Origin: Caecibacteroides pullorum | GTDB taxonomy: Bacteria > Bacteroidota > Bacteroidia > Bacteroidales > Bacteroidaceae | Direction of reading: 5' to 3' | Length of the DNA: 64,000 bases | Assembly (NCBI RefSeq): GCF_019239235.1 | Contig: NZ_JAAZTS010000006.1 | Location: 62,001-126,000, forward strand | In this document: in pieces, positions 34,801 through 43,620 of the stretch | How positions within the stretch are numbered: the first letter of the stretch is position 1 | Layout of the letters: every line of letters starts with the position of its first letter | Program-made: the position numbers and the translations under genes | The notes under the pieces: generated by a model | The model's input: only the letters and a program-made list of their open reading frames with translations | What the model was told of the DNA's origin: nothing | The model's database searches: none

Positions 34801-35207
34801 ATTTCTCCTGTTTCTTCCAAGGGGCGGCACGGACTTCTATTGTTGTAGGCGATATTCATCCTTTTGGAACGGACGGTTTGCGCAATGTGCAGAAGTTCAT
34901 CGCGGATGATTATTGGAGTGAATCTAATCAGAACATTTATGCGGCCTATCCTCGTTTGAGCAAGCAGTATAATCAGAATAATACTGTTGGGTCTACATAT
35001 TGGCTGCGTAATGGCGCTTTCCTGAAACTGAAGGATATCGAATTGGGTTATTCGTTTAAAATGTTCCGCGTTTATTTGCGTGGCTCCAATCTGTTGACTT
35101 TCTCTCCGTTTGATTTGTGGGATCCGGAACAAGGGAATGGTAATGGTTTGTTTTATCCTACTCAAAAGAGTTTTAATGTGGGAATTCAGTTCTCTTTAAA
35201 TAAATAA
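31797..35207 (+). CDS. SusC/RagA-type TonB-dependent outer-membrane transporter with STN domain
   Basis: The 1136-residue protein has a signal peptide (about 1-28). An STN signalling domain (about 34-108) is followed by a carboxypeptidase-like regulatory domain (about 122-195), a TonB-box region SEVVVVGYGSQKK (200-212), a plug domain (about 215-330) and a C-terminal 22-strand barrel ending in FNVGIQFSLNK. It imports oligosaccharides across the outer membrane with the SusD lid and TonB energy. The STN domain marks it as a sensor that signals to a FecR anti-sigma factor, which fits the upstream gene. SusD follows 13 bp later. Codon usage is visibly AT-richer than in the FecR gene before it. Confidence 0.97.
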   Translation: MDFSVRKQLISAMLVFFALLFPLALPAAEQYNKNFSFELRDVTVKDVFRYIEKNSEYVFLYASNKNLSKKVNVDVKDKNVKQILNEVLEHTGLVYEIDGKQIIVKEPKTNVQAVLQQQKGKTVKGQVLDKTGETIIGANVVVDGTTNGVMTDIDGRFELSDVPENGKIKVTFVGYKAQVISVKGKKELNIVLEEDTEMLSEVVVVGYGSQKKESLVGSVQMVKPEQLKVPSSNLSSGFAGRLAGVVAVQRSGEPGADGADFWIRGVSTFSGVTSPLIVIDGVEASSGDLNALDPEVIEGFSILKDATATALYGSRGANGVMIVTTKSGRNQEKATINFRLENTYNTPIQVPEFVDGVRYMEMYNEAVTTRGTGEVLYPQSKIDGTRAGLDPYAFPNVDWYDELFRKGAMNQNLNFNIRGGSQRIDYFSSVSINHDSGVLKNNNDFSYDNNINIMRYVFQNNINAHLSKTSTLSLRLNVQLRDYNGPHSSASEVYGMVMEANPVDFPVRWPSDPTMDYILWGGKSGGKFNNGFRNPYAEMARGYKSQFESTVVSNLKFDQKLDFITPGLSANVLFSFKNWSQTQTKRSGGYNQFEVDKYQYDDAGNYTGYTLRRVGKEQDPTLSTSSSSTGDRRIYLQAMINYDRTFGSKHNVSAMLLYNQDQYNVNNPGDLIASLPQRKQGLAGRLTYSYDYRYLAEFNFGYNGSENFAEGHRFGFFPSLALGYTISREKWFEPLNDVITNLKIRGSWGLVGNDQIGAERYIYMSNIELQNSDLGFTTGKDQNTTYWGPKYLRYPNPDITWEVGSKFNIGMDLTLFNDFNLTFDVFKEIRHDIFMERQSIPSFIGTSPSDMWMDLSTKLYGNLGKVENKGLDFSIDYNHTFNKNFSMSFKGTFTYATNKVLEYDEPDYQEYPNLSRVGHSINQPLLYVAERLFIDDEEVANSPKQNLGGFVQAGDIKYKDIPNAEGVCDGVIDANDRVYTGHPTVPEIVYGFGPSFQYKKWDFSCFFQGAARTSIVVGDIHPFGTDGLRNVQKFIADDYWSESNQNIYAAYPRLSKQYNQNNTVGSTYWLRNGAFLKLKDIELGYSFKMFRVYLRGSNLLTFSPFDLWDPEQGNGNGLFYPTQKSFNVGIQFSLNK

Positions 35208-35220
35208 GATAAGAAAAGCT

Positions 35221-37023
35221 ATGAAGAAAAATTATATTATAGTTGTTGTTTTGTCAATGTTGCTGGGATTTGCTTCCTGTGACTATTTGGATGTGGTACC
35301 GGATGAAAGGCCTACAGAGGAAGATGCTTTCAAGGATAAATATGCGGCAGAACGATATTTGTATTCTTGTTATGCTTTTATGCCTCAGGAAAGGCAGATA
35401 GATAATATTGTAAATCATGGCCAGACAGTTTCCTCTACCAAAAATGAGGCTACCCATATTCTGTTGGGGAATATCTCGGCAGCTAATTTGGGTAATCTTC
35501 AATATTGGTCTAGAATGTATGGCGCCTTCAGGCGGTGCTATACCTTCTTGGATAATGTAGATGCAGTTCCTCGTTTGGAAGAAGAAACCAAACTCGTTTA
35601 TAAGGCTGAAGCTCAATTCTTATTGGCTTATTATGGCTTTTATTTATTGAAGTCTTATGGACCGTTTATTATTCCAGATGGTGTATTTGATTATAACATG
35701 CCGTCAGATGCTTATCCCAAACGGGCAAAATTTGATGATTGTGTGCAATGGATTTTGGACCGGTTGGATGAGGCTTATCCCAATTTGTTGGATGCACAGT
35801 CTGTTTCTGCTCAGGGGCGTGCAACGAAGGTGATAGCCGATGCTTTACGTTCGCGTGTGTTGTTGTATGCCGCTTCTCCTTTGTTTAATGGGAATAAGAC
35901 TTTTTTTCAGAATACTTTGCTTGATCCTGAAACGGGTGAACCATTGATGCCTTTGGAATATGATGAGAATAAATGGAAAAAGGCGTTGGATGCCAGCGAA
36001 GTTGCAATTAAGAGCGCATTGGATGCAGGTTTTGAGTTATATAAAGGCGATGATCGTAGTAGTGACCTGCCTTATCCCGAAGATCAGACGGAATACGCTT
36101 TGCGCATGACATTTGTGGATCGTGAGAATAAGGAGGTCATTTTCTGGGATGCTCGTGAGGAAGGGTATTATGATTGGCAGAATGAATCTACTCCTCGAGA
36201 TCCGGAACAGGGTGATCCATCGTGGAATAACAATGGCCCGTCGTTGGAATCAGTTGAAATGTTTTATTCCGAGAATGGTTTGCCGATTGATGAGGATCCG
36301 GCTTATTTCCCGGAAGGTGACTGGTTCAAGTTGGGTGAATATGATGGTGAACCTACCAGCAATCTGCATTTGAAACGTGAACCCCGTTTTTATGCTTGGA
36401 TTGCTTTTCATAACAGTTGGTATGAGATGCAGCGGAATGACCAAAGCCGGATCCGTGTAAAGTTTAGAAAGGACGATGAACAAGGTGTGGGAAACCGTTC
36501 GCGTAATTTTTCAAAATCAGGTTATTTGGCTAAAAAAGGTGTAGGCCTTGCTTATAGTACGCGCAATGGCTTTACGAAATATCCTTGGCCCTTGATTCGT
36601 TTGGCCGAGCTTTATCTGAATGCAGCTGAAGCTGCCATTGAATCAGGTGATTTGGATAAAGGCAAGGAGTATTTGAATGTAGTTCGTCAACGTGCGGGTG
36701 TACCGGATGTGGAAGTGGCTTGGAAAGGTATTGCAACCTTGGATAAAGACAAGTTACGGGAGATTGTACATCGGGAACGTAATATTGAACTTTTCTTGGA
36801 AGGACATTATCGTTGGGATATGAACCGCTGGCTGGAATCGGAAGCTGCAATGAATCATAATCCTCATGGTTTGAACATTTATGGGGAAGATGATGAAAGT
36901 TTCTCTCAACCTGTAGAGGTTTCTATGCGTTGGGCGTTTACTAGTCCCGCCAATTATTTGTTGCCTATTGAAACCCGTGAATTGAATATAAATTCACGTT
37001 TGGTACAAAATCCTGGTTATTAA
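35221..37023 (+). CDS. SusD/RagB-type surface glycan-binding lipoprotein
   Basis: This 600-residue lipoprotein has a lipobox ending at C20 (LLGFASC) followed by DYLDVVPDERPTEEDAF, the usual SusD start. TPR-like helical segments are visible (RCYTFLDNVD, AEAQFLLAYYGFYLLKSYG, ATKVIADALRSRVLLYAASP). The C-terminal RagB/SusD signature is NAAEAAIESG, REIVHRERNIELFLEGHYRWDMNRW and LLPIETRELNIN. It would form the lid of the SusC transporter and bind the glycan at the surface. It is 13 bp after susC and 18 bp before the discoidin lipoprotein. Confidence 0.96.
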   Translation: MKKNYIIVVVLSMLLGFASCDYLDVVPDERPTEEDAFKDKYAAERYLYSCYAFMPQERQIDNIVNHGQTVSSTKNEATHILLGNISAANLGNLQYWSRMYGAFRRCYTFLDNVDAVPRLEEETKLVYKAEAQFLLAYYGFYLLKSYGPFIIPDGVFDYNMPSDAYPKRAKFDDCVQWILDRLDEAYPNLLDAQSVSAQGRATKVIADALRSRVLLYAASPLFNGNKTFFQNTLLDPETGEPLMPLEYDENKWKKALDASEVAIKSALDAGFELYKGDDRSSDLPYPEDQTEYALRMTFVDRENKEVIFWDAREEGYYDWQNESTPRDPEQGDPSWNNNGPSLESVEMFYSENGLPIDEDPAYFPEGDWFKLGEYDGEPTSNLHLKREPRFYAWIAFHNSWYEMQRNDQSRIRVKFRKDDEQGVGNRSRNFSKSGYLAKKGVGLAYSTRNGFTKYPWPLIRLAELYLNAAEAAIESGDLDKGKEYLNVVRQRAGVPDVEVAWKGIATLDKDKLREIVHRERNIELFLEGHYRWDMNRWLESEAAMNHNPHGLNIYGEDDESFSQPVEVSMRWAFTSPANYLLPIETRELNINSRLVQNPGY

Positions 37024-37041
37024 CCTTAAAAATGTGATTTT

Positions 37042-37908
37042 ATGAAGAAACTGATATTTTATTTGTGTTTGTGTATTGGTTTGTGTGTCTCTTGTAGTGA
37101 GGATGACTCAATTGATTATACATTTCAAGTGGTTAATTTGACGGCTGAAGCTCGTGAGGGGGCCATTAAGCTCAATTGGGAACTTCCTCAAGACTCAAAT
37201 CTGCTGTATGTGAGAATCGATTATTATAATATTCGTCAGAAGAAGGATTATGTTGTGAATAAAAGCGTTTTTGCAGATTCTTTGGTCATAGATGGCCTTT
37301 TGGCACGTGATGGAGCTTATACATTTCGATTGACAGCTGTTAATGCGAATGGACAAGAGAGTGCTTTGTCTGCAGAAGTTTCTTGTACTTGTCTTCCTGT
37401 ACAGCCGGTGGTCACCACTTCGCAAAAGGAAGTTGATGCCGATATGATTCATTATGAAACAAATGCTCAAGAACCGTCCGAAGGTCCATTGGACGATTTG
37501 TTTGATGGGGATAATGATACATTCTTTCATACTCCATGGACTTTTAGTGCCCCTTGGCCTCAATGGGTAGAGATAGAGGTGTCACAACCTGTCAATGGTG
37601 TAATGTTTTATACGGTTAATCGTGGAAATGGTTCAGGTCGTCCCGGCTATGTGGAGATATTAGCTAGTAATGATCGTGAGACTTGGACCAAATTGTATGA
37701 ATTTTCTGGTACAGATGATATTCCGGAAACAGATAAAGGTCGTTATGACAGTCCGTTAATTTATGATTTGAACACATCTTATACATATTTCCGTTATAAT
37801 GCGATAGAAGGCAACGGAGGTAATAGTTTTTGGAATATGGCTGAAATGGATTGGACTTTCTATGAAGTAACTCAAACTGTTTATGATCCTGAGAATGAGA
37901 CGGATTAG
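37042..37908 (+). CDS. Surface lipoprotein with fibronectin-like and F5/8 type C (discoidin) domains
   Basis: The 288-residue lipoprotein has its lipobox cysteine at C18 (GLCVSC). An N-terminal fibronectin type III-like domain (about 30-115, with GAIKLNWELP and YTFRLTAVNANGQES) is followed by a galactose-binding-like discoidin domain (about 130-275, with LFDGDNDTFFHTPW and YVEILASNDRETWTKL). Position third after SusC and SusD, size and lipid anchor fit a surface glycan-binding protein of the SusE/SGBP type. No catalytic motif is seen. An intrinsic terminator follows 31 bp later, so this is probably the end of the most abundant transcript. Confidence 0.85.
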   Translation: MKKLIFYLCLCIGLCVSCSEDDSIDYTFQVVNLTAEAREGAIKLNWELPQDSNLLYVRIDYYNIRQKKDYVVNKSVFADSLVIDGLLARDGAYTFRLTAVNANGQESALSAEVSCTCLPVQPVVTTSQKEVDADMIHYETNAQEPSEGPLDDLFDGDNDTFFHTPWTFSAPWPQWVEIEVSQPVNGVMFYTVNRGNGSGRPGYVEILASNDRETWTKLYEFSGTDDIPETDKGRYDSPLIYDLNTSYTYFRYNAIEGNGGNSFWNMAEMDWTFYEVTQTVYDPENETD

Positions 37909-37939
37909 CGTGTTGTAGGACTTCGTCTATTTGTATATA

Positions 37940-37977
37940 ACAGGCAGAGGTTTGCTGAAAGGCTCTGCCTGTTTTTC
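37940..37977 (+). terminator. Intrinsic terminator after the SusCD-lipoprotein cluster
   Basis: ACAGGCAGAG (37940-37949) pairs with CTCTGCCTGT (37963-37972) and is followed by TTTTC. Its location inside the locus suggests that transcription of the enzyme genes is partly uncoupled from susCD. Confidence 0.85.
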
Positions 37978-38016
37978 TAAACTTAGTTGGTTTATTAATT
38001 ATATCATGAATACACA

Positions 38017-40848
38017 ATGAAAAAAAATATTTGTGTGAGCCTATTGGGCTTGCTGTTACCTGTGTTGGGATGTGAAGACAAGGTTGCGGCAGAACCTGTA
38101 TTGTCTTTGTCGGAGACTTCATTGAACTGTATCCAAGAAGCAGCTCAGTATGAAGTGAAAGTGGAAAGTAACGTGGACTGGACGGTTTCGGTTCCTGGCG
38201 ATGCATTTTGGTGTGTGGCCAGTAACTTGGGTGACAGGCTTTTAGTGGATTTGGAAGAGAATACAGGATTAGAGGTACGTCAGACCGAGGTTACGGTTAC
38301 TGCCGGACCTTTGATTGAAAAGGTGGAAGTGAAGCAGTTGGGAGAAAATCCTGATATTTTGTTTGAGAAAGAACGGCAAGATTTGTATTATGGTGACACA
38401 TTGGTCGCTGTAAAGATCTTGAGTAATGTTGATTATGAAGTATCTATTCCAGATGATGTTGATTGGATTACTTTTATGCCTGATACGCGTACTATGACAG
38501 AAAGTACTTGTGGATTTCAAATTTCTGAAAATGAATCAGATACAGTGCGTTATGCTAATGTTTCATTCCATTCGCCGGATGGTAAGGTAGAACGAAAGCT
38601 GATGTTCCGACAGGATTTTCGTAACAGGGATTATGTACCGGGAGACCCTTCTGAATTGGGTGATATCTTGATAGCTATAGAAAGCGCTGAGGCAAACCAA
38701 AGTAATTCGCAGGAAGAAAGCGTAGAAAAGTCCTTTGATGGAACAACTTCCACTTGGTATCATTCTCCTTGGTATAGTACCTCTTTCCCGGTTGAATTGA
38801 CGTATTCTTTCGCTACGCCACAAGTTGTGGATTATTTTATCTACAAACCTCGTGGTTCGGGTGATAATGGAAATTTTGATGAGTTTGATTTATTTGTATC
38901 TACAGCCAATAATGAGAACTATACGAAAGTTGGAACCTATCAGTTGGGGGGGGCAACACAAACATCGAAGATTATGTTTGATTCTCCATTGGAGGGAGTG
39001 AAATCTTTTCGTTTTTCAGTCAAAAGTGCAAAAGGAGATGTGGTAAGTTGTGGTGAAATGGAATTTTACCGAAAGGCAGCTCCTGTTGCAGGGTTGGAAG
39101 AGGTGTTTGCCGATGAACTTTATTCTGAATTGAAGTCGGATGTCAATCAGCGTAAGATTGATGGTATAGAGAATACCTTTTTTCGTAGCATAGCCCAAAG
39201 TCTGTTTGATAAAACTTACGATTTGAAATATCGCGTACAGGAATATGAACCTTATCGGGATTTGAATGATTTGGCTGCTGAAATGAAAACGAGCGGCTAT
39301 AATCCGTTTGAAAATCCTACAGGAATTTATTTTGCAGACGATGAAGAGGCTATTGTTATTGTTGGTGAAACGCAAGGTGAAGTTTTGTCACTTAAAGTCT
39401 ATGATTTTGATGGCACACGGCAAGGATTGTCTACGCCAGAACCGACATCTTACCCGTTAGAACAGGGGATAAACAAATTACGTATATCTCACGGCGGTTT
39501 GGCTTATGTGGATTATTACACTTCTCGCTGGGAAACAGCTCCTCGTCTTAAGGTTCATATCGCTTCGGGTAAGATAAATGGCTATTTTGACAAGAAACGT
39601 GATTCGTCTGCCGATTGGAAGCAGATCTTGAATAGTGCTACCTATGGTTGTTTGGATATAAAAGGAGATTATATTAATCTTGTCTATGGTGTGAATAGCC
39701 TCAAACAATATTGTGATGATGGGCTGAAGTTAATTCAGAATTACGATGCAATTGTAGATCTGGAATATGAAATAATGGGTCTGAAGAAATATAACAGACT
39801 TCCTAAGAACCACATGTTTGCAAGGGTAGTGAAGGATGGTTTGTTTGCGGATGGATGGGGGGCCGGATTCGGAGAATGGGCAATGAACGAATTGGCTAGC
39901 CCTACAAAATCTATAAAAGAAGGTGTGTGGTGTATTGCTCATGAATTGGGGCATGTCAATCAGATTCGTCCGGGGTTGAAATGGGTTTCTACTACAGAGG
40001 TAACGAATAATGTATATTCTGTTTGTGCCAGATATAAGTTCAATCGTGAATATTTAAACTTGGAGCAAGAACGCTGCAATGATGGAGATAATAATAACGT
40101 ATTGGGCGGTCGCTTTAATTCTTATTTAAATTATGGTATTGTCAAGGGTGAACATTGGCTTTGCCAAAAGGGGCAGGACAATATGGATCCCAATTCCTAT
40201 CCCAATGGTGGAGATCACTTTGTGAAACTTTGTCCGTTGTGGCAGCTACTTCTTTATTATCGTGAAATTGTGGGTGGTGAAAAACGTGATTGGTATGGAG
40301 ACGTAGCTGAAATCGTTCGGAATACAGATGAAACTAATCTTAGTAATGGACAGTTGAATTTGAATTTCATGCGCAATACGATGGATGTGGTAAAAGAGGA
40401 CTTGACGGACTTCTTTATCAAGTGTGGTATGTTGAAGCCCATTGATAAGGAATTGGATGACTATGCGCGTGGCTGGCTGACTATCACACAGGAAGAATGT
40501 GACGAGATGGTACGTTATGCCTCCCGTTATCCGAAACCTGCTACTCCAGTACTCTATTATCTGTCAGGCAACAGTGAGAAAGCTTTCAAAGAGAAGCTGC
40601 CGGTAGAGGGTACCTATGGCGAAGGTCTTCGGATAAAGAGTGACGGGAATATCGTTGTTAGCCATGATGTGTGGAAAAATGCGGCAGTATTTGAAACTTA
40701 TGAGGGAGATGAGTTGAAATATGTGGCTTTGGTTGGTACTGATTCATCCGATTTGAGTTCGACTTTAGTACGTTATCCTTCTGGTAGTACCCGTATTGAA
40801 GCAGTAGCTTGGGATGGTACCCGAACATTGGTATATGGAGAACGCTGA
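38017..40848 (+). CDS. M60-like (enhancin-type) metallopeptidase lipoprotein with BACON and discoidin domains
   Basis: The 943-residue product has a lipobox ending at C19 (LLPVLGC). Two BACON-type beta domains (about 27-107 and 112-200) are followed by a discoidin domain (about 215-352) and an M60-like peptidase region (about 365-760). The zinc motif is H642-E643-L-G-H646 with E661 fifteen residues later, matching the M60 pattern HExxHx(8-28)E. Members of this family cut mucin-type or other glycosylated proteins and use carbohydrate-binding modules to dock on glycans. The lipid anchor and BACON domains point to the cell surface. It lies 108 bp after the discoidin lipoprotein gene, with a terminator between, and before the glycosidase genes. 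It suggests that the target of this locus is a glycoprotein. Confidence 0.9.
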   Translation: MKKNICVSLLGLLLPVLGCEDKVAAEPVLSLSETSLNCIQEAAQYEVKVESNVDWTVSVPGDAFWCVASNLGDRLLVDLEENTGLEVRQTEVTVTAGPLIEKVEVKQLGENPDILFEKERQDLYYGDTLVAVKILSNVDYEVSIPDDVDWITFMPDTRTMTESTCGFQISENESDTVRYANVSFHSPDGKVERKLMFRQDFRNRDYVPGDPSELGDILIAIESAEANQSNSQEESVEKSFDGTTSTWYHSPWYSTSFPVELTYSFATPQVVDYFIYKPRGSGDNGNFDEFDLFVSTANNENYTKVGTYQLGGATQTSKIMFDSPLEGVKSFRFSVKSAKGDVVSCGEMEFYRKAAPVAGLEEVFADELYSELKSDVNQRKIDGIENTFFRSIAQSLFDKTYDLKYRVQEYEPYRDLNDLAAEMKTSGYNPFENPTGIYFADDEEAIVIVGETQGEVLSLKVYDFDGTRQGLSTPEPTSYPLEQGINKLRISHGGLAYVDYYTSRWETAPRLKVHIASGKINGYFDKKRDSSADWKQILNSATYGCLDIKGDYINLVYGVNSLKQYCDDGLKLIQNYDAIVDLEYEIMGLKKYNRLPKNHMFARVVKDGLFADGWGAGFGEWAMNELASPTKSIKEGVWCIAHELGHVNQIRPGLKWVSTTEVTNNVYSVCARYKFNREYLNLEQERCNDGDNNNVLGGRFNSYLNYGIVKGEHWLCQKGQDNMDPNSYPNGGDHFVKLCPLWQLLLYYREIVGGEKRDWYGDVAEIVRNTDETNLSNGQLNLNFMRNTMDVVKEDLTDFFIKCGMLKPIDKELDDYARGWLTITQEECDEMVRYASRYPKPATPVLYYLSGNSEKAFKEKLPVEGTYGEGLRIKSDGNIVVSHDVWKNAAVFETYEGDELKYVALVGTDSSDLSSTLVRYPSGSTRIEAVAWDGTRTLVYGER

Positions 40849-40881
40849 TAGAATCTCGCAAATTTTTATTCAAAAAGGGAC

Positions 40882-40918
40882 AAGAAGTTGGGAGCCGGGT
40901 ATTCGGCTTCCGCTTCTT
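40882..40918 (+). terminator. Probable intrinsic terminator after the M60-like gene
   Basis: An imperfect stem pairs AAGAAG..GGGAGCCG (from 40882) with CGGCTTCC.CTTCTT (to 40917). Only a short T tract follows, so it may be leaky. Confidence 0.55.
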
Positions 40919-41098
40919 TGCTTCCCTGATTGGATGATTTTGTTCTTGTATTTCTTGTTTTTCAATTAGAAGGATATGAATAGAGACAACTGTGTTGAGA
41001 ATTATTTTTTATAGTTCTGTTTTGGGAAGATAAGATTCCAGTTTGGATAGGCAAGAAGAAGAGACTGAATGAAAGAATGGATAGAAAGCATAAAGATG

Positions 41099-43381
41099 AT
41101 GAATTCGTATAAAAAAATAGTGGGAATATTGGTACTGTTGCTGATGTTGACGTCTTGTCATCCTTTTGGCGTTAACTTGGATGATCGGTATTTCCAAAAC
41201 AAACGAGGTATGCTGACTGCTCGATGGACTGCCCCATTTGGTAAGGAGGATGTGGAGAGCAGTCATGCTCCCAAAGGGCCTTTCCTTGGAAACGGCGATG
41301 TGGGGCTTGTGAGCTATACATCGGAGAAAGGACAAACGTTACAATTGTCTAAAGTGGATTTCATTACGGATGATTGGACAGACTGGACCGGAACAGGACC
41401 GGCTGCCTTACCGGTAGGAGGAGTATCTATTCAGATTCATGCGGAAACGGATGACGACTTTTTATACGAGATGCGGTTGCTGGAGGCCGAACTTTATATG
41501 AAAACAGGAACTGTAGAACCGGTGGAAATGCGTACATGGATGTCGATGAACGATAATTATGTAGTAACAGAGTTGGCTACTCGAGCCTCTTGCCCCATTT
41601 TGGTCACGGTAGAAACTTATGCAGGTTGTGAGGATACGTATTATGAGACTACTGCTGAAATACATGATGGGATAGGACAGGTGACGCGGCGCACTCGAAC
41701 AGGGGAAAAAGTTCGTTGGACGGCTCGTGCGGGTATTTCGACCCGCATCATAGGTACAGAAGTTATTTGGGAACAGGCTTCTTCTTCGCAGGTAACATCT
41801 ACTTTTTTGATTCGGTCTGGACATCCAATCCATATTGTCACCTATGTGTCGGGAAGCCTGAATGATAATGCTAATCTGTCTGAAGCTTACGAAAAGTTGT
41901 GTGGGCTGGACGGGGATAGTCTGATTTTGCTCAAAGAAAGCAAGGATGCTTGGTGGAGGGATATGTGGACCCGCTCTTATGTAGAAACGAATGATTCGTT
42001 GTTAAATCGTCAGTATCTGTCATCTATTTATCTGATGGCGTCGGCTTGCAATTTGCATAGTCCGGTCTGTGGGGGTATGTATGGTGTATGGAATATGAAT
42101 GATACGATGAATTATCATGGTGACATCCACTTGAATTATAATAGTCAGGCCGGTTTTTACAGCGTTTTTTCCGCTAATCGTCCTGAACTTGCAATGCCTT
42201 ATTATGAATTTTTAGAGAAGATGATTCCAGAAGGGCGGAGGAGAGCGCGTGAAGATTTAGGTTCAGTTCACCCGTCATTGAAAGGAAAATCTTGTAGAGG
42301 TTTGTTGTTCCCGGTCAGTGCTTTGGGGAATGGATATTTTTATTGTCAATATTGGCAACAGACTGTAAATGCGCCTTTTAATATACCATTGTTCAGCTGG
42401 TATTATGAATATACAGGTGACAAGGAGTTTTTGCGGGAACGGGCCTATCCTTTTATACGGGAGTGTGGCGATTTCTATGAAGATTATTTGGAGAAGGATG
42501 TATCCGATAATACATATCATTATACAATTACAACTGGTGGCCATGAAAATTCGTGGGACTTGAACCCTCCTTCAGATTTGGGCTTTGTAGAAATGACGTT
42601 TAGGCTTTTGTTGCGTTACAGTGAAGTGTTGGATGTAGATTCTGAAAGACGAGCTTTGTGGAAAGATATTGTAGATCATTTGCCTTTATATAAGGTCATT
42701 ATGCCTACTCAAACTCCTAACCAAGGTTTACCGATTTATGCTAAAAATGAGGAAGGATGGGACTGGCCCGCACATGTTATTCAGCTTCAACCAGTTTATC
42801 CTTGCGAAGTGCTGAATTTACATTCAGATAGTACAACCTTACAATTGGCACGGAATACGTTGTATTATTACGGAATTGATCAACAGGGTTTGACAGAGAC
42901 TATGAATGAACTTGGATTAAGTGCCTTTATAATGGGAACCCGTATTGGTTTTAATCCCAATATTCTGATAAACAAAATGAAAGTCTTGATTCGAAGAGCT
43001 GGAACAAACTTTTTGATATTGGACGGGCATCATTGTCTTGAAAAGACCACTTTTGTAGAAACGATTAATTCGATGATGCTTCAATCTGTAGAAGGTGTTT
43101 TATATTTGTTTCCTTGTTGGATTGATTCGCCGGCATCTTTTACACGTTTAAGGGCGAAAGGCGCTTTTGTCGTTTCGGCGGATTATGATGGTAAGGAGGT
43201 CGTTTCTTTAAATTTGTTAAGTGAAAAAGGAGGAATATGCCGTATTAATAATCCATGGCCAAATAAGGGAAATGTAAAAGTTTTGTGCAATGGGGAAGAA
43301 GTTGATTTTAAGCTCGAAAACCGTATTCTTTCATTTTTGACTGAGACAGGTGGAACGTATGAACTTTTTTGCGCAGATTAG
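41099..43381 (+). CDS. GH95-like (six-hairpin) glycosidase-type lipoprotein
   Basis: I start it at 41099 (MNSYKK...), which puts a clean lipobox at C20 (LLMLTSC); ATGs at 41069 and 41096 are in frame. The 760-residue protein has an N-terminal beta-sandwich with the GNGDVGL motif seen near the start of GH95 and related enzymes. An (alpha/alpha)6-type region follows (about 290-650, with MNDTMNYHGDIHLNYNSQ and GGHENSWDLNPPSDLGFVEM). A C-terminal beta domain ends it, with the LRAKGAFVVSADYDG pattern also found at the end of GH95 proteins. It lacks the SPE and HRH-SH motifs of true GH95 in the expected form, so its activity is open. It is probably a surface enzyme of the same locus. Confidence 0.7.
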   Translation: MNSYKKIVGILVLLLMLTSCHPFGVNLDDRYFQNKRGMLTARWTAPFGKEDVESSHAPKGPFLGNGDVGLVSYTSEKGQTLQLSKVDFITDDWTDWTGTGPAALPVGGVSIQIHAETDDDFLYEMRLLEAELYMKTGTVEPVEMRTWMSMNDNYVVTELATRASCPILVTVETYAGCEDTYYETTAEIHDGIGQVTRRTRTGEKVRWTARAGISTRIIGTEVIWEQASSSQVTSTFLIRSGHPIHIVTYVSGSLNDNANLSEAYEKLCGLDGDSLILLKESKDAWWRDMWTRSYVETNDSLLNRQYLSSIYLMASACNLHSPVCGGMYGVWNMNDTMNYHGDIHLNYNSQAGFYSVFSANRPELAMPYYEFLEKMIPEGRRRAREDLGSVHPSLKGKSCRGLLFPVSALGNGYFYCQYWQQTVNAPFNIPLFSWYYEYTGDKEFLRERAYPFIRECGDFYEDYLEKDVSDNTYHYTITTGGHENSWDLNPPSDLGFVEMTFRLLLRYSEVLDVDSERRALWKDIVDHLPLYKVIMPTQTPNQGLPIYAKNEEGWDWPAHVIQLQPVYPCEVLNLHSDSTTLQLARNTLYYYGIDQQGLTETMNELGLSAFIMGTRIGFNPNILINKMKVLIRRAGTNFLILDGHHCLEKTTFVETINSMMLQSVEGVLYLFPCWIDSPASFTRLRAKGAFVVSADYDGKEVVSLNLLSEKGGICRINNPWPNKGNVKVLCNGEEVDFKLENRILSFLTETGGTYELFCAD

Positions 43382-43620
43382 AACTCTGCTAATTGATTAA
43401 TGTTTTATGTGCAAAATATGAGGAAGGGAATAAACATGCTTATAACAGCTCTTTTAATTTATAGTAGTGCCGATGGGAAGTTGTTTATTTAGATGTTTCT
43501 CGGCTCATTGAAGAAGAGTAGAATAAAAGACTTTATCGGAAAGGAGGCCAAATGGATATGATGGCTATATAGGATAGAGGAAAAATAGAAACACAGGGTG
43601 ATTTGATTTATAAAATTATA

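Noticed and set aside
43382-43620. Possible small or decayed gene between the GH95-like and GH43 genes
   Set aside because: There are only short frames without a conserved start or domain; nothing beyond AT-rich spacer is supported.
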